Shown here piece by piece: positions 19,101 to 28,461 of a DNA stretch of 64,000 nt. The translations under genes were made by a program, and so were the position numbers. Source of the stretch: Lodderomyces elongisporus. Taxonomy: Eukaryota; Ascomycota; Pichiomycetes; Serinales; Debaryomycetaceae. The stretch lies in NCBI RefSeq assembly GCF_030384665.1, contig NC_083675.1:186001-250000 (forward strand), in the 5' to 3' direction. Under the pieces are notes generated by a model. That model made no database searches. It saw only the letters and a list, made by a program, of their open reading frames with translations, and had not been told where the DNA came from. Numbering within the stretch: position 1 is the first letter of the stretch; every line of letters begins with the position of its first letter.

Positions 19101-20033
19101 TATATCGCCGAAATGAGCTATTGCTAATTTCTGTAATTGGTTTAAGGACAATGAACTTTTCAATACCAAGACCATTTTTTCCGCAACGAAATGTTTTTCA
19201 TAGTGATTCATCATTTCCTGTTTTAATTTTTTATTCTTCAATGTTTCCATTTTCTTTTCTGTTGTCGTTTCTGTTGCGATTTTACGAAATGGATGTTGTT
19301 CATTGGCCAATAACCTCATTCCATAAAAGAGTAATTTGTCACGACTCGCACAAATACCATTGTGGGTGATTTCACCACTTTCGTGATGTTTATTTTCAAT
19401 CGAGCTCAATTCCAGGTTAATCCATTTTTCATTAAATTGTAACTGACTTTGTTTGAAACCGGAGCTGAATGTCTTGAATAAATTGGTCAAATCTGATTCA
19501 CCGTCATCTTTACTGATAAAAGATGCATTGTTTAATGGAACTTCAAATTGGAAAGTTGATTGATCACCCAACGTGTTTAAATGGAACTTGCCACCCATTT
19601 TCCTTAGTCTAGCACAAAAGTCATGTGACGAGGATGTGGATGAAGCAATAACGCTTGAGTGATGTGTTTTCAAAACACTTTCAGTCACATTTAGATTTAG
19701 ATTTACCTTTGCGTTTTCATTCTTAACATCAGTATCAACATCATAATCAAAATCAAAATCGAAAGCACAATCGAAATCAAAGTCAACATTATTATTGTGT
19801 TTTCCCAAAAAGATCATTTGGTTGCAAAAATGCGCTAATTCAGGAAACTTTTCCGGGTCTGTAAATTTTCCCACACCAATACATATTGAAGCCGCAGTAA
19901 TTGGTGAGTGCGAGTCCGAGATTAAGAGTACGCGTAATCCATTGCTTAGTTTAATGTATCTGGAGTTCCTATGAAGATGCAATTGTGATCTTTGAAAGTT
20001 TGAATGCAACTCTGTTGCTGTAAAAAAGTCCAT
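16119..20033 (-). CDS. AXL1: AXL1-like M16 (insulinase-family) protein with degenerate zinc motif
   Basis: 1304 residues from the ATG at 20033; the frame above starts with TTG. The N-terminal M16 domain is recognisable (YIKLSNGLRVLLISD, ICIGVGKFTDPEKFPELAHF). The inverted zinc motif HxxEH reads HFCNQ, residues 68-72, so the catalytic Glu and second His are Asn and Gln (codons at 19818-19832). His68 and residue 71 fall at the same numbers as the active-site His68/Glu71 known for S. cerevisiae Axl1, supporting orthology. Further M16 domains follow (ENQALLIDLEYK, SISYEVWHSKL, KLKIEFHHAELALL-like segments). There are low-complexity inserts (Ser/Gly, Gln/Leu/Pro, His) and a poly-Asn tract near the C-terminus. 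Axl1 matures a-factor and separately marks axial bud sites. Ste23-type protease is the alternative, but length and degeneration favour Axl1. Confidence 0.78.
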   Translation of the reverse strand: MDFFTATELHSNFQRSQLHLHRNSRYIKLSNGLRVLLISDSHSPITAASICIGVGKFTDPEKFPELAHFCNQMIFLGKHNNNVDFDFDCAFDFDFDYDVDTDVKNENAKVNLNLNVTESVLKTHHSSVIASSTSSSHDFCARLRKMGGKFHLNTLGDQSTFQFEVPLNNASFISKDDGESDLTNLFKTFSSGFKQSQLQFNEKWINLELSSIENKHHESGEITHNGICASRDKLLFYGMRLLANEQHPFRKIATETTTEKKMETLKNKKLKQEMMNHYEKHFVAEKMVLVLKSSLSLNQLQKLAIAHFGDIPSESEYGKSKRKGNRRHSRSSTNSSSSSGSSSGSSKNGNSRLGVGYKLGRSPNMETKSSCSSSPISTFLNEFNSNGEMEVYPLGYNNQVLWIKQYPKQQQKSNLLPQEQEKGQQQQQLLPLPLPPPLLLLRRRHHHHDYQNQNQYEKQARLVFPIYQLNETFFEKVWCSVLGDQSPASLSYYLQHELKVINSLHVHMSKFTRENQALLIDLEYKSSCDLNVIICAIWNLIEQLLNAHPKLVHAMLLEYSRIFKFQACFAAPGTCLLSSGDEVSRYAKQIQYGIDPKDIFIGEECAKQNIDATTFINRTKEIFIQQVPNLIIIDDECSHMIALPSDDTRFIQGPIYNFEYALMSLKYTIDETVFPIYRFLVPNKYIKHTREELDLLLEDSANYTQLYPPDIVEDSSPQMIDHSISYEVWHSKLKSSDRRITVSFLIELSERPNLIQTIISTELIAQYLGEQLKIEFHHAELALLSWGIYANFVNRPSLAFEVHGPDMIGFESFLYDFIKRTKELLSTFEPEYKEFVRLKTDARAYFASTGYWLNANKANNKEDVDDIDDVNNDDVFVDKQIIVESTKYLEHSVISVDEIFDQLELLNKQDIKVVSNEYVYGIKRTFILVSGSFGGSGVSGNFGCSGGNGLGLGATKSTLTVHTICDIINILTSHKRVYMEHLAFEQPQSILLEPGTNDVVKIGNSVLSHNNSDVVYYYLQMCQRRNKYTLAVVEFLAYLLNREAKAYFHRIRKKQQKQQIRGYRVSSGIRTNKQTVGIYIYVKNDHRKCAGIQKYHYCGSSHSQIKVEIENMLNDWEKRLMAISSDELRYQIDQYNKFRLNINGKVEREVGENNNHSILSNALVSTRPNFSSANIVMHKLHQTNWENILTKNYDDFESLRRHHMEYLTDWDVESIHSFFKKHVSVRSTWRSVLIVSLVFNNDICNNNNNNSNNNNNNNNNNNDSNEARDIDGNTTKRVGDLKKQGLLEGRSLSLKGMLRGLHLY
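16245..16303. repeat. ATT/GTT trinucleotide repeat in AXL1-like coding end
   Basis: A near-perfect trinucleotide tract that encodes poly-Asn on the minus strand, with one GCT interruption giving Ser. Confidence 0.8.
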
Positions 20034-22772
20034 CAGAACAAACAAAGACTTTTTGAGGGAAGAAAAAAGAAATTAGAAGTAGTTTTGGTTGTTGTTGTTG
20101 TTGTTGTTGTAATTATTGCAGATAAAAGCGCCTGTTTGCTGTTTACAAGTGAATATTTTGAGTTTTAGTGCTAAAGACGATGATGTAGTAAGTGGTAAGA
20201 GAAGGATACTCTGAATATTTATAAGTTGGAGTCTCAATGCCTTGGTATTTATCTTATCCAGAAACGATACAAAAATATAAGGGCGGGGAGGGCAAAAATG
20301 ACTAAGCACCTCCTTCTTCCGCCCAAACTCTGGACTGTTTCAACCAGATATTTATCATTGATTACTTATATCATACTCATTTCATATTCTAATCATTCAT
20401 ATACTTGTTTTATCTAGTTTAAGATGCTTTTTTTTTTGCCTATTTCTGGTTCAGTATGTTTCTTTCATTCTGATATTTGGTTGGTTTCGCTATAAAAAAA
20501 AAAAGGCATGACTTTATGGATGAGTCTGTGCCTGTGTCAGAATTGATGTTGCAAAATAATAATTGAACTGAGGAACATGGAAAGAAGAGATAGAATAAAG
20601 AATGAAAAAAAGTGAAGAAACAGAGATTAGATCTAAATTGGGTTCCTTGTTTTGAATTGAGTACCAGAAAGGAAAAAAATAATAAAAATTTAAAAAATAA
20701 AATAAAATATTTACATATAAATATAAATATAAAACAAGAAAAAGACAAAGACAAAAGGAACAAAAACTTTCTTAGAAAGTATGCTATTCAATGTAGTGAA
20801 AGAGATAGGCAATTGGCAGCGTTACTCGATAATAGTCAATAATCTCGATAGGATCAATAATTAACTAATCAAGTATAATCCGTCTCTAGAATAAAGTGAA
20901 CGAAGTAAAATACATCTCTTGTACAAATAATTAAACATGTGAAACAAACAGGTGTCTTGGGAGAATTTAATTGAAAGTACTTCTTTATTTCTTCCCCTTT
21001 TTTTTGTTTTTTGAGTTGTCAAAAGATTAACAGGGGGAAATAAATAGAGAGAGAAGGAGTATTTGACTCTCTGTTTTTTTAGCTCTCAAAGTCTAATCCA
21101 TATTTCATTCGTACCTTACCAATGTTTGGTTGCAAAATAAGACAAAAAAAATTAGAAAACAAAAAATTAAAAAAAAGGGGTTGCTTCAACTTTGCAGTTA
21201 GAATGTATCAATGTCTCTAAAACTAAAGCAAGAGAAAGAATATAGCTTTGTAGAAAGTTATCTTCAAGTATGTGGAATACACTACAAATCTTGCTAGAAT
21301 GCAAGTTGGCTGGCTAAATGCTTTAGAGGTTCGTGTAGATGTGCGAAATAGACACCCTTTTTTTTAAAAGAAAAGAGAGAGACAAAGAATCAATTCCAAA
21401 AAAAAAAAACCCAAAAAGAAAGTACCAAACAAGATATACTAGCAGACAACAAAGCAAAAAATCATCTTTTATCTGTATTTGCTTCTTAGCAAGAAAGACA
21501 AGGCAAAGAAGGAAGGAAAGAAAATGAAATGGCTGAAGAGTGAAAAGTAAGGTGATCTCTCGGAATATGTGAACTAGTGAGGATGATAAGGTAGTGCACA
21601 CGTGCACAGATTTAGAGAAAAAGACAAAAAAAAGAAATAAATAAATAAATAAATTAATTAGAAGGTCGTGTACTTTTGTAACAACAAGGTGACCAGGTTT
21701 TGATGACCACATCTTGAGAGTCTCATCATAAAGTAAAAGTAAAGTAAAAGAAAATAAAACAAAAAAGAAAAGAGAAAGAAAACTGACAACGTTGACATAG
21801 AAGATGGTTAAAGTCATTTGCTTGAACTATTCTTTTTGGTAATGATAATTTGTATTGCGTTTCATTTTTCAATTTTTATTCATTACTTTGTTAACTTAGT
21901 AGATTATATATTGCCTTATTGAATGACATTGATCTTTCAGAAAATTATTAGTTAAACTAAATGAGATTTTAAATATCATCATCATCATTTTTTTCTTTCC
22001 TTTCCTTTATGTCCCCTTCCCCCTCTCCCTCATCCTATACTGTGTATATTTTATTATTGTTGAGTATTTACCTTAGGCTGATTTGAACTCCACTCTCCCT
22101 TTATCTTCATTATCTCTCTCTCCTCCTCCTATTCCTCTCTCTCTCTCTCACTCACACACTCTCACTCCATCTATCTATTGTCTCTGTGTTAGCTTTTAGC
22201 TACTAAAAGTATATGGTCGTGTACTGATAAACAAAAAAAAAAGAAAAGAAAAGTAAATGCTCAGTACTTAAAATAAAAAATAAAAATAAAAATAAAAATA
22301 AAAATAAAAATAAAAAATAAGTTGACAAAAAGCAATTCACAAAATGTTCAACGATATTCATTTCATTTCATCATATTTAAATATATATATATATAAATAT
22401 TAATATACACCAGCTTTTTTTTTTAATCCCATTCCAACTAGAAGTCACCACCACCACTACCACCACCTTTTTTAGATATACACTCAGCTTTTTCATTTTC
22501 ATTATAGATTTATTGTAAAACACATATTTGCAACCTTACTGTACTTTCTTTTTTTTTTCATTGTTTTTTCGTTGTTTATTTTTGGCTTTCTCCATTATTT
22601 ACAACTTGACGCCACCCTTCTTTTGTTTACTGTTCATTGACCCCATTCACCTACTCAATCACTGACAACCACTGACAACCAGTGATTTCCAGTAAACATT
22701 CACATCGACATATTGAAGCACAAATACATGAATCTATAACTCACACCAAATTTATATCAATATTTAAAAACC
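20034..22772. other. Long intergenic region (2.7 kb)
   Basis: Promoter of the AXL1-like gene (minus) and of the Asn/Ser-rich gene (plus). GTT repeats at 20087-20110, many A-rich runs, a CTCTCT-rich tract at 22110-22170, an AAAAT pentamer tract at 22268-22320 and a TA repeat at 22378-22395. ORFs here are low-complexity artefacts. No gene or RNA is supported. Confidence 0.5.
22268..22320. repeat. AAAAT microsatellite
   Basis: About eight to nine copies of a 5- to 6-bp AAAAT(A) unit, 450 bp upstream of the next gene. Confidence 0.8.
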
Positions 22773-23426
22773 ATGGCAAACCAATACAGCTATAGCAGTA
22801 ACTACTTGCAGTACTCACCAAGCATGGGGTCTATCAACCTCAACAACAACCTTAACAGCAATAACACAGCATCTAATAACAACTCAGTCAACAATACATC
22901 TCCATTAAACAATGTTTCATACATTTCTCCACCAAACTCATCTTTGCACAATGTTGGCAGCTTGTCCAGCTCTTTATCCAGCACATCTTCATCATCTGCA
23001 TCCTCCAACTTTGGACCCTCATTGTCCCACATGTCAAATGCATCAAGCACCACATCAAACTACTCATTCCACACACCCAGATTGAGATATTATCTTTCCA
23101 AATCATTTGATATCGAAGACGACTTGGAATTTTGCCCAGAGATTAATGAACACCACCAACACCACCAGCACCAGCACCATAATCATAACCATAGTCCAGG
23201 TATGAAGAAATTTAACCCATACACAGCAACAGTTTTTTCACCAAGTGGCGAAGTGCCAACAATAAGCAGTAGTGGTACCAACAGTAACAACAACAACAAC
23301 AACAACAATAACAATACCTCACCAAGGGTTATTACACCAAGAATCAAGAAACCTTTGGACATTGTTAATCCTCAAACAAAGACAAAGATGAGAATTGGTT
23401 CTCCTGCAACCAAAGCAGAAAGTTAG
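22773..23426 (+). CDS. Asn/Ser/His-rich protein, unknown function
   Basis: A 217-residue protein of mostly low complexity: an N-terminal Tyr/Asn/Ser part, a Ser-rich stretch, a His-rich block (HHQHHQHQHH) and an Asn run (ten N). Two short ordered-looking segments stand out: PRLRYYLSKSFDIEDDLEFCPEI (about residues 109-131) and MKKFNPYTATVFSPSG. The C-terminus SPRVITPRIKKPLDIVNPQT resembles the short KKPLxIxDP motif seen in some translation-related yeast proteins, but this is weak. I do not recognise the gene. The ATG is in good context (AAACC before it). The wide flanks (2.7 kb upstream, 1.6 kb downstream) are typical of regulated genes in these yeasts. Confidence 0.7.
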   Translation: MANQYSYSSNYLQYSPSMGSINLNNNLNSNNTASNNNSVNNTSPLNNVSYISPPNSSLHNVGSLSSSLSSTSSSSASSNFGPSLSHMSNASSTTSNYSFHTPRLRYYLSKSFDIEDDLEFCPEINEHHQHHQHQHHNHNHSPGMKKFNPYTATVFSPSGEVPTISSSGTNSNNNNNNNNNNTSPRVITPRIKKPLDIVNPQTKTKMRIGSPATKAES

Positions 23427-25075
23427 ATGAGTCTTGATGGATTCACACACATACACAAACACAATAATATATTCAATTCTGGGTTGGGAGTTTGTTTGCC
23501 TTTTTTATGTTCTTTTTTTTTTGTTTATTTTTTTCTACATTATTATTATTTTTGTTTTTGTTTTATTTTGTATTACTCAAGGAAAGGCAAACAAAGGAGA
23601 TTTTGTTGAACATTCTGACACTTTGGTACTTTAACACTTTGGTACTTTAACACTTTAACACTTTAACACTTCAACACTTTAACACTTTAACACTATAACA
23701 CTTTAACACTATAACACTTCAACTATGGTGCTGGTTTTTCATATATTGTTATAATTATATACGATTATAATGATATCGAGTTTATATGTATATTTTTTAT
23801 TTTTAGAAAGAATTCGTTTTTTTTCTTTTCTTTGGTATAAGGGAGGATGATGGATTTTATTTTTTTTTTCGGAAGAGGACTCTATATTACTCTTTGATAG
23901 AGGATGGGGAATTTTGTATATTTGCATGACGATATAGATTGATGAAATACTAGACAACTAATTTTTTTAAATATACTCTGGATGTCTATACTTTGTAAGT
24001 AAATGAATATTGAACAATAACTTATTCAAAAAGGCAAGTGGTTAGTGCACTGTTTGCCATAGGGCTATGTTGTAACTTATCTTTTGAGCCAGTTCTATTA
24101 ATATCCACTCTTGCTGGTTTATTATTAGTTTTCTTTTTTTAAAAAAAAGTTTTAGTTATTTCCGTTTACAATTCTTTGTTCCAACCACTATAATAGCAAC
24201 ACCCTTCCTTTTCAAGAAAAAGAAAAAGCAATAGAAATCGGTACTTTCATATACCCGAGCATTATACGATTCATAATTCGCAAACCCTGAGCATTTGGAT
24301 AAGGAAAATTGGCTGTTTTGTGTTGCAATCAACGTATATTTATGTATTTATGTATTTATGTATATAAATATATATTTTTAAAGCACAAAGATGTGTCAAA
24401 TTATGATTCTATTTATAGCGATGGTAGTCATTTCATGCTCATTGGGGACAGACAAAAAAAAAAAAAGGGGGAATAGCAGAAATAGTTTCCGGGGCAGGTA
24501 AAGATACGATAACTGTCATAAAGCTAAAGATGATGGACGATTGCGCCTCCCCCTTTTCTATTTTACACATGGTGTAGCATCGTCCACATATACCCAGCCA
24601 ACCATCTTTTATTTGTTCTTTTTCTTTTCCTTTCTTCTCCTTCTTACAATTGTTTCAGTTTTTCTTAATTTTTTTTTTTTTTTCTATGGATTTTTTTGCA
24701 AGGAAAAAAACATTGGTATCGTTTGTGTCTCCAAGAATTGTGCGTCAGGCTATGTTGAAGGAAAGGCAGCTAAGCCGCAAAACGGATCGAGGATTTCTTT
24801 TTTTTTTTTAATTTTCTTCAAACAGACACAGACACTCATCCGGCACTCACACTCTCAGTCTCTCTCTCTCTACCCCCATTTCTCTCGCTTTCGCAACCGA
24901 AGAATTTTGTCTTGGAGGCTGTACCTACAGATGAGATACATAAATATATATATATATATATATATATCATGGCAGATTTCCCAGTCATGTAATATTCCAT
25001 CACTTCTTTACCTCAGAATTATTCAAACTACAACTACTTATAAATTATATTACTCGATTTTTCTCATACAATACA
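23427..25075. other. Intergenic, with 8-bp minisatellite
   Basis: A 1.65-kb spacer. An 8-bp minisatellite lies at 23617-23721, poly-T runs follow at 23813-23870, a GTATTTAT repeat is at 24340-24360, and a TA repeat at 24943-24967 sits about 110 bp before the wall-protein start. A 187-codon open frame at 24541-25104 is pyrimidine-tract sequence without an ATG-supported domain and is not a gene. Confidence 0.5.
23617..23721. repeat. 8-bp minisatellite (CACTTTAA)
   Basis: About twelve copies of CACTTTAA with variants CACTTTGGTACTTTAA, CACTTCAA and CACTATAA, starting about 190 bp downstream of the Asn/Ser-rich gene. Confidence 0.85.
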
Positions 25076-25609
25076 ATGTACTCGAAAACAACTTCACTCT
25101 ATAGCATCATTATATTGCTTTCAACCTTTCTTCATTTTATTAGTGCAGACTCAACAGACTCAACAGAATCAAGTGCTCAAGCGACATCATCGCAGCCAGA
25201 TGAAGTGGTTCTTTTAACTCGTCTTGTTTCTGATGTTGCAACAAATGCAAATGAATACATCCATTTCTTTGAAACACAAACACAAGTCCCAATTCCATTA
25301 AACCTTATTGGCACCTTACGACAAATCACCACATACACGGATGACTCATACACCACCTTGGCCGAAAACCTGGCGTTGATGGGATCAGTAGAGAGTTTGG
25401 TCACAGTGTTGCCTTGGTATGAGTCAAGGATCGTCTCTGGAGATGGTGATGGAAAAGTACTCAGCTTGAGTGATGTCGGAAGTGTCAGCGGAAGTGCCAG
25501 TGGAAGTAGCGGAAGTTCTAGCAAAAGTTCCAATGAGAGTCAAAATGGCGGTGCCATGATTGCAGGCGGTGTTTTTGCCATGTGTGCCGGTCTACTCTTG
25601 GCCATTTAA
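25076..25609 (+). CDS. SRP1/TIP1-family GPI-anchored cell-wall protein
   Basis: A 177-residue secreted protein. Signal peptide about 1-24 (hydrophobic SIIILLSTFLHFISA), a short Ser/Thr linker, then a SRP1/TIP1 (PAU/DAN/TIR) domain at about 43-123: LLTRLVSDVATNANEYIHF, TYTDDSYTTLAENLALM and VTVLPWYESRI. Next is a Ser/Gly stretch and a hydrophobic C-terminus (AMIAGGVFAMCAGLLLAI) after NGG, the expected GPI-anchor signal. It should be attached to the plasma membrane or beta-glucan. In S. cerevisiae the family responds to cold, anoxia and stress; a particular Candida name cannot be given. The ATG at 25076 begins the signal peptide. Confidence 0.88.
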   Translation: MYSKTTSLYSIIILLSTFLHFISADSTDSTESSAQATSSQPDEVVLLTRLVSDVATNANEYIHFFETQTQVPIPLNLIGTLRQITTYTDDSYTTLAENLALMGSVESLVTVLPWYESRIVSGDGDGKVLSLSDVGSVSGSASGSSGSSSKSSNESQNGGAMIAGGVFAMCAGLLLAI

Positions 25610-25849
25610 ACCATACAAACTGTTGAGCGTGGTTCAGATACAATTTAGAAAAAGTACTAGAATAGAATATTAGGCAGATGGATCTCCTTTAAAAAATAAA
25701 AGAAAAAACTTTAAATTTCGGTAGCGAAAATGTTTTTGATGTTGCGTATTACAATGTCAAGGCTTGAATTGTTTTATAATCTTGGTAACTATATCTTCTT
25801 TATTTACCCTAATTTTAACTTTGTCTTTTGTCTTTTGATTTGTTTCACA

Positions 25850-25854
25850 ACAAT
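25850..25854. repeat. Target-site duplication, left (ACAAT)
   Basis: ACAAT directly before the LTR and repeated at 26285-26289 directly after it. Confidence 0.85.
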
Positions 25855-26284
25855 TGTCACATACAGGGCATCTACGAGGTGATTAAGCTCGCTACTAACC
25901 CATAGGTAGCTCCCTTACTAACCTCTTGTAGAACACCTGAAGGACCGTACCATCTTGTCATCCCGAGTTTATCCGCCTCTGGGCATCTGACTAGCGAACT
26001 GCAGATACGCCCGCCAATTAGAGAGCCGGTACTTTCTCGAGATAGACATTGTGCTACGTCTTCTGAGGTTGTTGAGAAGAGCTTAAATAGCCACCAATAT
26101 CCCCGTTAGATAGACCTCCTCGATATATACTTCTAGAGGACAACTTTAGAGTAGATAGCTTTAGATCAACTAACTCCTAGTATAATAACTTTCTAATGTT
26201 ATATCTTTAGTTCACACACAAAACTAAGTAATATCACTATTACTGTTCAGACATAAGCATACCGAACACTACTTATCTCTGACA
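25855..26284. mobile_element. Solo LTR of a retrotransposon
   Basis: A 430-bp element starting TGTCACATAC and ending CTCTGACA. The ends form the inverted repeat TGTCA/TGACA (TG...CA), and perfect 5-bp duplications ACAAT flank it on both sides. It has no ORF and is richer in G+C than its surroundings. These are the marks of a Ty1/copia- or Ty3/gypsy-type LTR left after recombination between two LTRs. The intact duplication suggests a fairly recent insertion. Orientation cannot be fixed, although a TATATA at about 26122 would suit transcription on the plus strand. It sits between the TIP1-like gene and the next promoter. Confidence 0.9.
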
Positions 26285-26289
26285 ACAAT
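26285..26289. repeat. Target-site duplication, right (ACAAT)
   Basis: Second copy of ACAAT immediately after the LTR end TGACA. Confidence 0.85.
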
Positions 26290-26771
26290 ACAATGGTTTT
26301 GCATCAATTATGTTTGCATCTTTTTTTTTTTTCTTTTTGGGAAGGGGGGGGTTTTTCTCTCCTTAAGTGATTTGATCTCGATATGGTCTTATCCACAAAT
26401 TCGTGCTTGGTTAACCTCCGCCACCCTTGTCCATCCCTTCCACTCTGTAACCCCAAAAATAAAATAAAATAAAATAAAATAAAAGAGAAATAGAATCAAT
26501 TTTATTTTATTTTATCAAACACAAAACAAACCCCATTCCATTTCTTTCTTCTCACATTCCTTTTTCGCTTTTCTTTTTTTGATTTCTACATAACAAATTT
26601 AATAGGTTATCATTTGTAAAACAAGTTCATTACAATCATTAACTTTCCATAAAATTTTTGGCTTATCATTCCTTTGATATTGTTTCTGTTTGGCAGAATA
26701 TATACAATTCGCTGAAAAGATACATTTAAATCAATTCATTAACTTAACCAAGCAACTGTAACATTTATACA
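26290..26771. other. Intergenic between LTR and spliced gene
   Basis: Contains a poly-T/G run (26320-26352) and a perfect 16-bp A/T hairpin (arms 26469-26484 and 26500-26515, 15-nt loop). Promoter of the next gene; no ORF. Confidence 0.5.
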
Positions 26772-28461
26772 ATGACAACACAAGAAGGTACGTTATTCCC
26801 CAATTGCCATTGACTAGGAACTACCTCGTTTATATTGCAGTACACTATACTAACATTGTATTTTTTCCCCAATTTTTTTTTTAGTTAATACACAGAACAC
26901 GCAACATACACTTCCCCATACAAGAAACCAAAGGAACAGGTTTGGTTGGGTTCGAAGGTTGATGCAGGGCCAGAACCGAACCACCTCACATCACACTTCT
27001 GAACCACAATTACAACCACAACCACAACCACACTCTCAAGTACAGTACCAGTCCCAGTCTCAGTCGCAATCGCAATCGCAATCGCGTCGAACTACTAATA
27101 CCTCGACACCGAATCGTTCTGAACGGAACCGAAGTAAGTTGCATAATTCAGATAATGGAGCCACTGTTCGAGTGCGCAGGGGAAATGCAAATGGAGTAAC
27201 AACACCTCATGCGTATTCTTCGATAGCTCAGCCATCCAAGTCAACAAACCCAGCATATGACTCCAATGGGAATGATATTGATGCTGAAACTGAAACTGAA
27301 CCTGAACCTGAACCTGAAACTGGCATTGAAGGTGACAACGATGCTGAAATTGATGGTGATGTAACTCTTCGATTCCAAGAAAGTGACATCAACCACCACA
27401 CATCACAGCTCAGCCCCAATACTGGTCGTAATGCACAATTTTTCAGTAATGACCATGGAGATGGTGAAGCAAGAAGGAAAGAAGGGGACGGAGAGCTAGA
27501 GGGAGACGGAGAAGATGAGGAGGAGGAGGAATTTCCTGCTTCATTTATCTCTGATGACCAAACCACAAATTTCAGTGAAGACAATATCAGCACCATTCCG
27601 TTGAAATCCATCATGTCTAGACAATCTACTAAGGATCCCTCAATATTAAGTAACAATGATGGTGCAAACAAGTATGAGAGTAATAGAAACTACGATCAAG
27701 CGTCAAGATCAAGCTTTAATGCCACTGCAGCCTCGTCTTCTACTGCACAAACATCGGTGGCACCTTCAGCTCCTGCGTCTATAAATTACAATTTGAACCA
27801 ACATTTACAACCATTACCATCATTACCTCCACAATCTCCGCAGCAACAACAACAACACCAGCAGCAGCAACCACCAGCACCACCACAGGGGACAATCACT
27901 TTTATCACAACACCAGAAACTTCCACATCAACTCCTACTCCGACAAATACAACACATGCCACAGAACGAGACAATGAATCGGTTGTGACATTGGCTAGCT
28001 CTTCTCGTCGCTTGCGTAGACGAAGCATTGATACAAATTGTAGTACTGCGGGTATTCCACCTGCATCTATCATGGAGAGGTTGGGCACTGGTGTAGGTAC
28101 CACAGGAGCTGCAAGTTATGCAACTAGTTTAAAAAGTGGCAAGAGCGGCAAGAGTGGTAAAAGTGGAAAGAGTGGGAAAAGTGGGAAAAGTGGCAAAAGT
28201 GGTAAAAGTGGCAAGAATCGCCAGGAATACGGAGAAAGAAGTAGTTTGTACTTGGACAGATACGACGATGATGACGTTGACGATGATGGCAATCTGGAAG
28301 AGAGCAATGATGACCTGGACCAAGAATCTATAAATGAGGCTGTTGAGTATAAATTTGAGAAACAACAACCAAAAGGGAATGTTCAGGGTGATGTCCAGGA
28401 TGATGTCCAGGGTGATGATGTCAAAGTTGCTGTTCCTTTAGATCTGTTGGTAGATCATTGA
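26772..28461 (+). CDS. Ser-rich low-complexity protein with 5' intron, unknown function
   Basis: Exons 26772-26787 and 26885-28461 join to 530 residues beginning MTTQEVNTQNTQHTLP. The ATG and intron were inferred because the open frame would otherwise lack a convincing start upstream of a Met at 26962. Features: a Gln/Ser block (SQSQSQSQSQ), an acidic TETEPEPEPE stretch, an EEEEEFPASFISDDQ segment, Pro/Gln tracts, and a well-composed patch SVVTLASSSRRLRRRSIDTNCSTAGIPPASIMERL (two parts, about residues 370-405). Then comes a (KSG)n repeat of about nine units (28132-28212) and an acidic tail. The RRLRRRSIDTN patch looks like a basophilic-kinase site in a conserved segment. I do not recognise the family. 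It is probably a disordered regulatory protein. Confidence 0.75.
26788..26884 (+). other. Spliceosomal intron after 16 coding nt
   Basis: A 97-nt intron. Donor GTACGT, branch point TACTAAC at 26849-26855, a T-rich tract, and acceptor TTAG at 26881-26884, the first AG after the branch. Splicing keeps the frame (GAA-G|TT-AAT) into the long ORF. Confidence 0.88.
28132..28212 (+). repeat. Coding 9-bp repeat (Lys-Ser-Gly)
   Basis: About nine tandem copies of AAAAGTGGC/AAGAGTGGT-type units encoding KSG in the spliced Ser-rich gene. Confidence 0.85.

Noticed and set aside
22060..22110. Possible tRNA B-box-like sequence (GATTTGAACTCC)
   Set aside because: No matching acceptor, D-arm or anticodon arm could be drawn at the right spacing.
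24541..25104. 187-codon open frame upstream of the wall-protein gene
   Set aside because: Poly-Phe from pyrimidine tracts, TA repeat and other low-complexity sequence; overlaps the clear start of the GPI protein in another frame.
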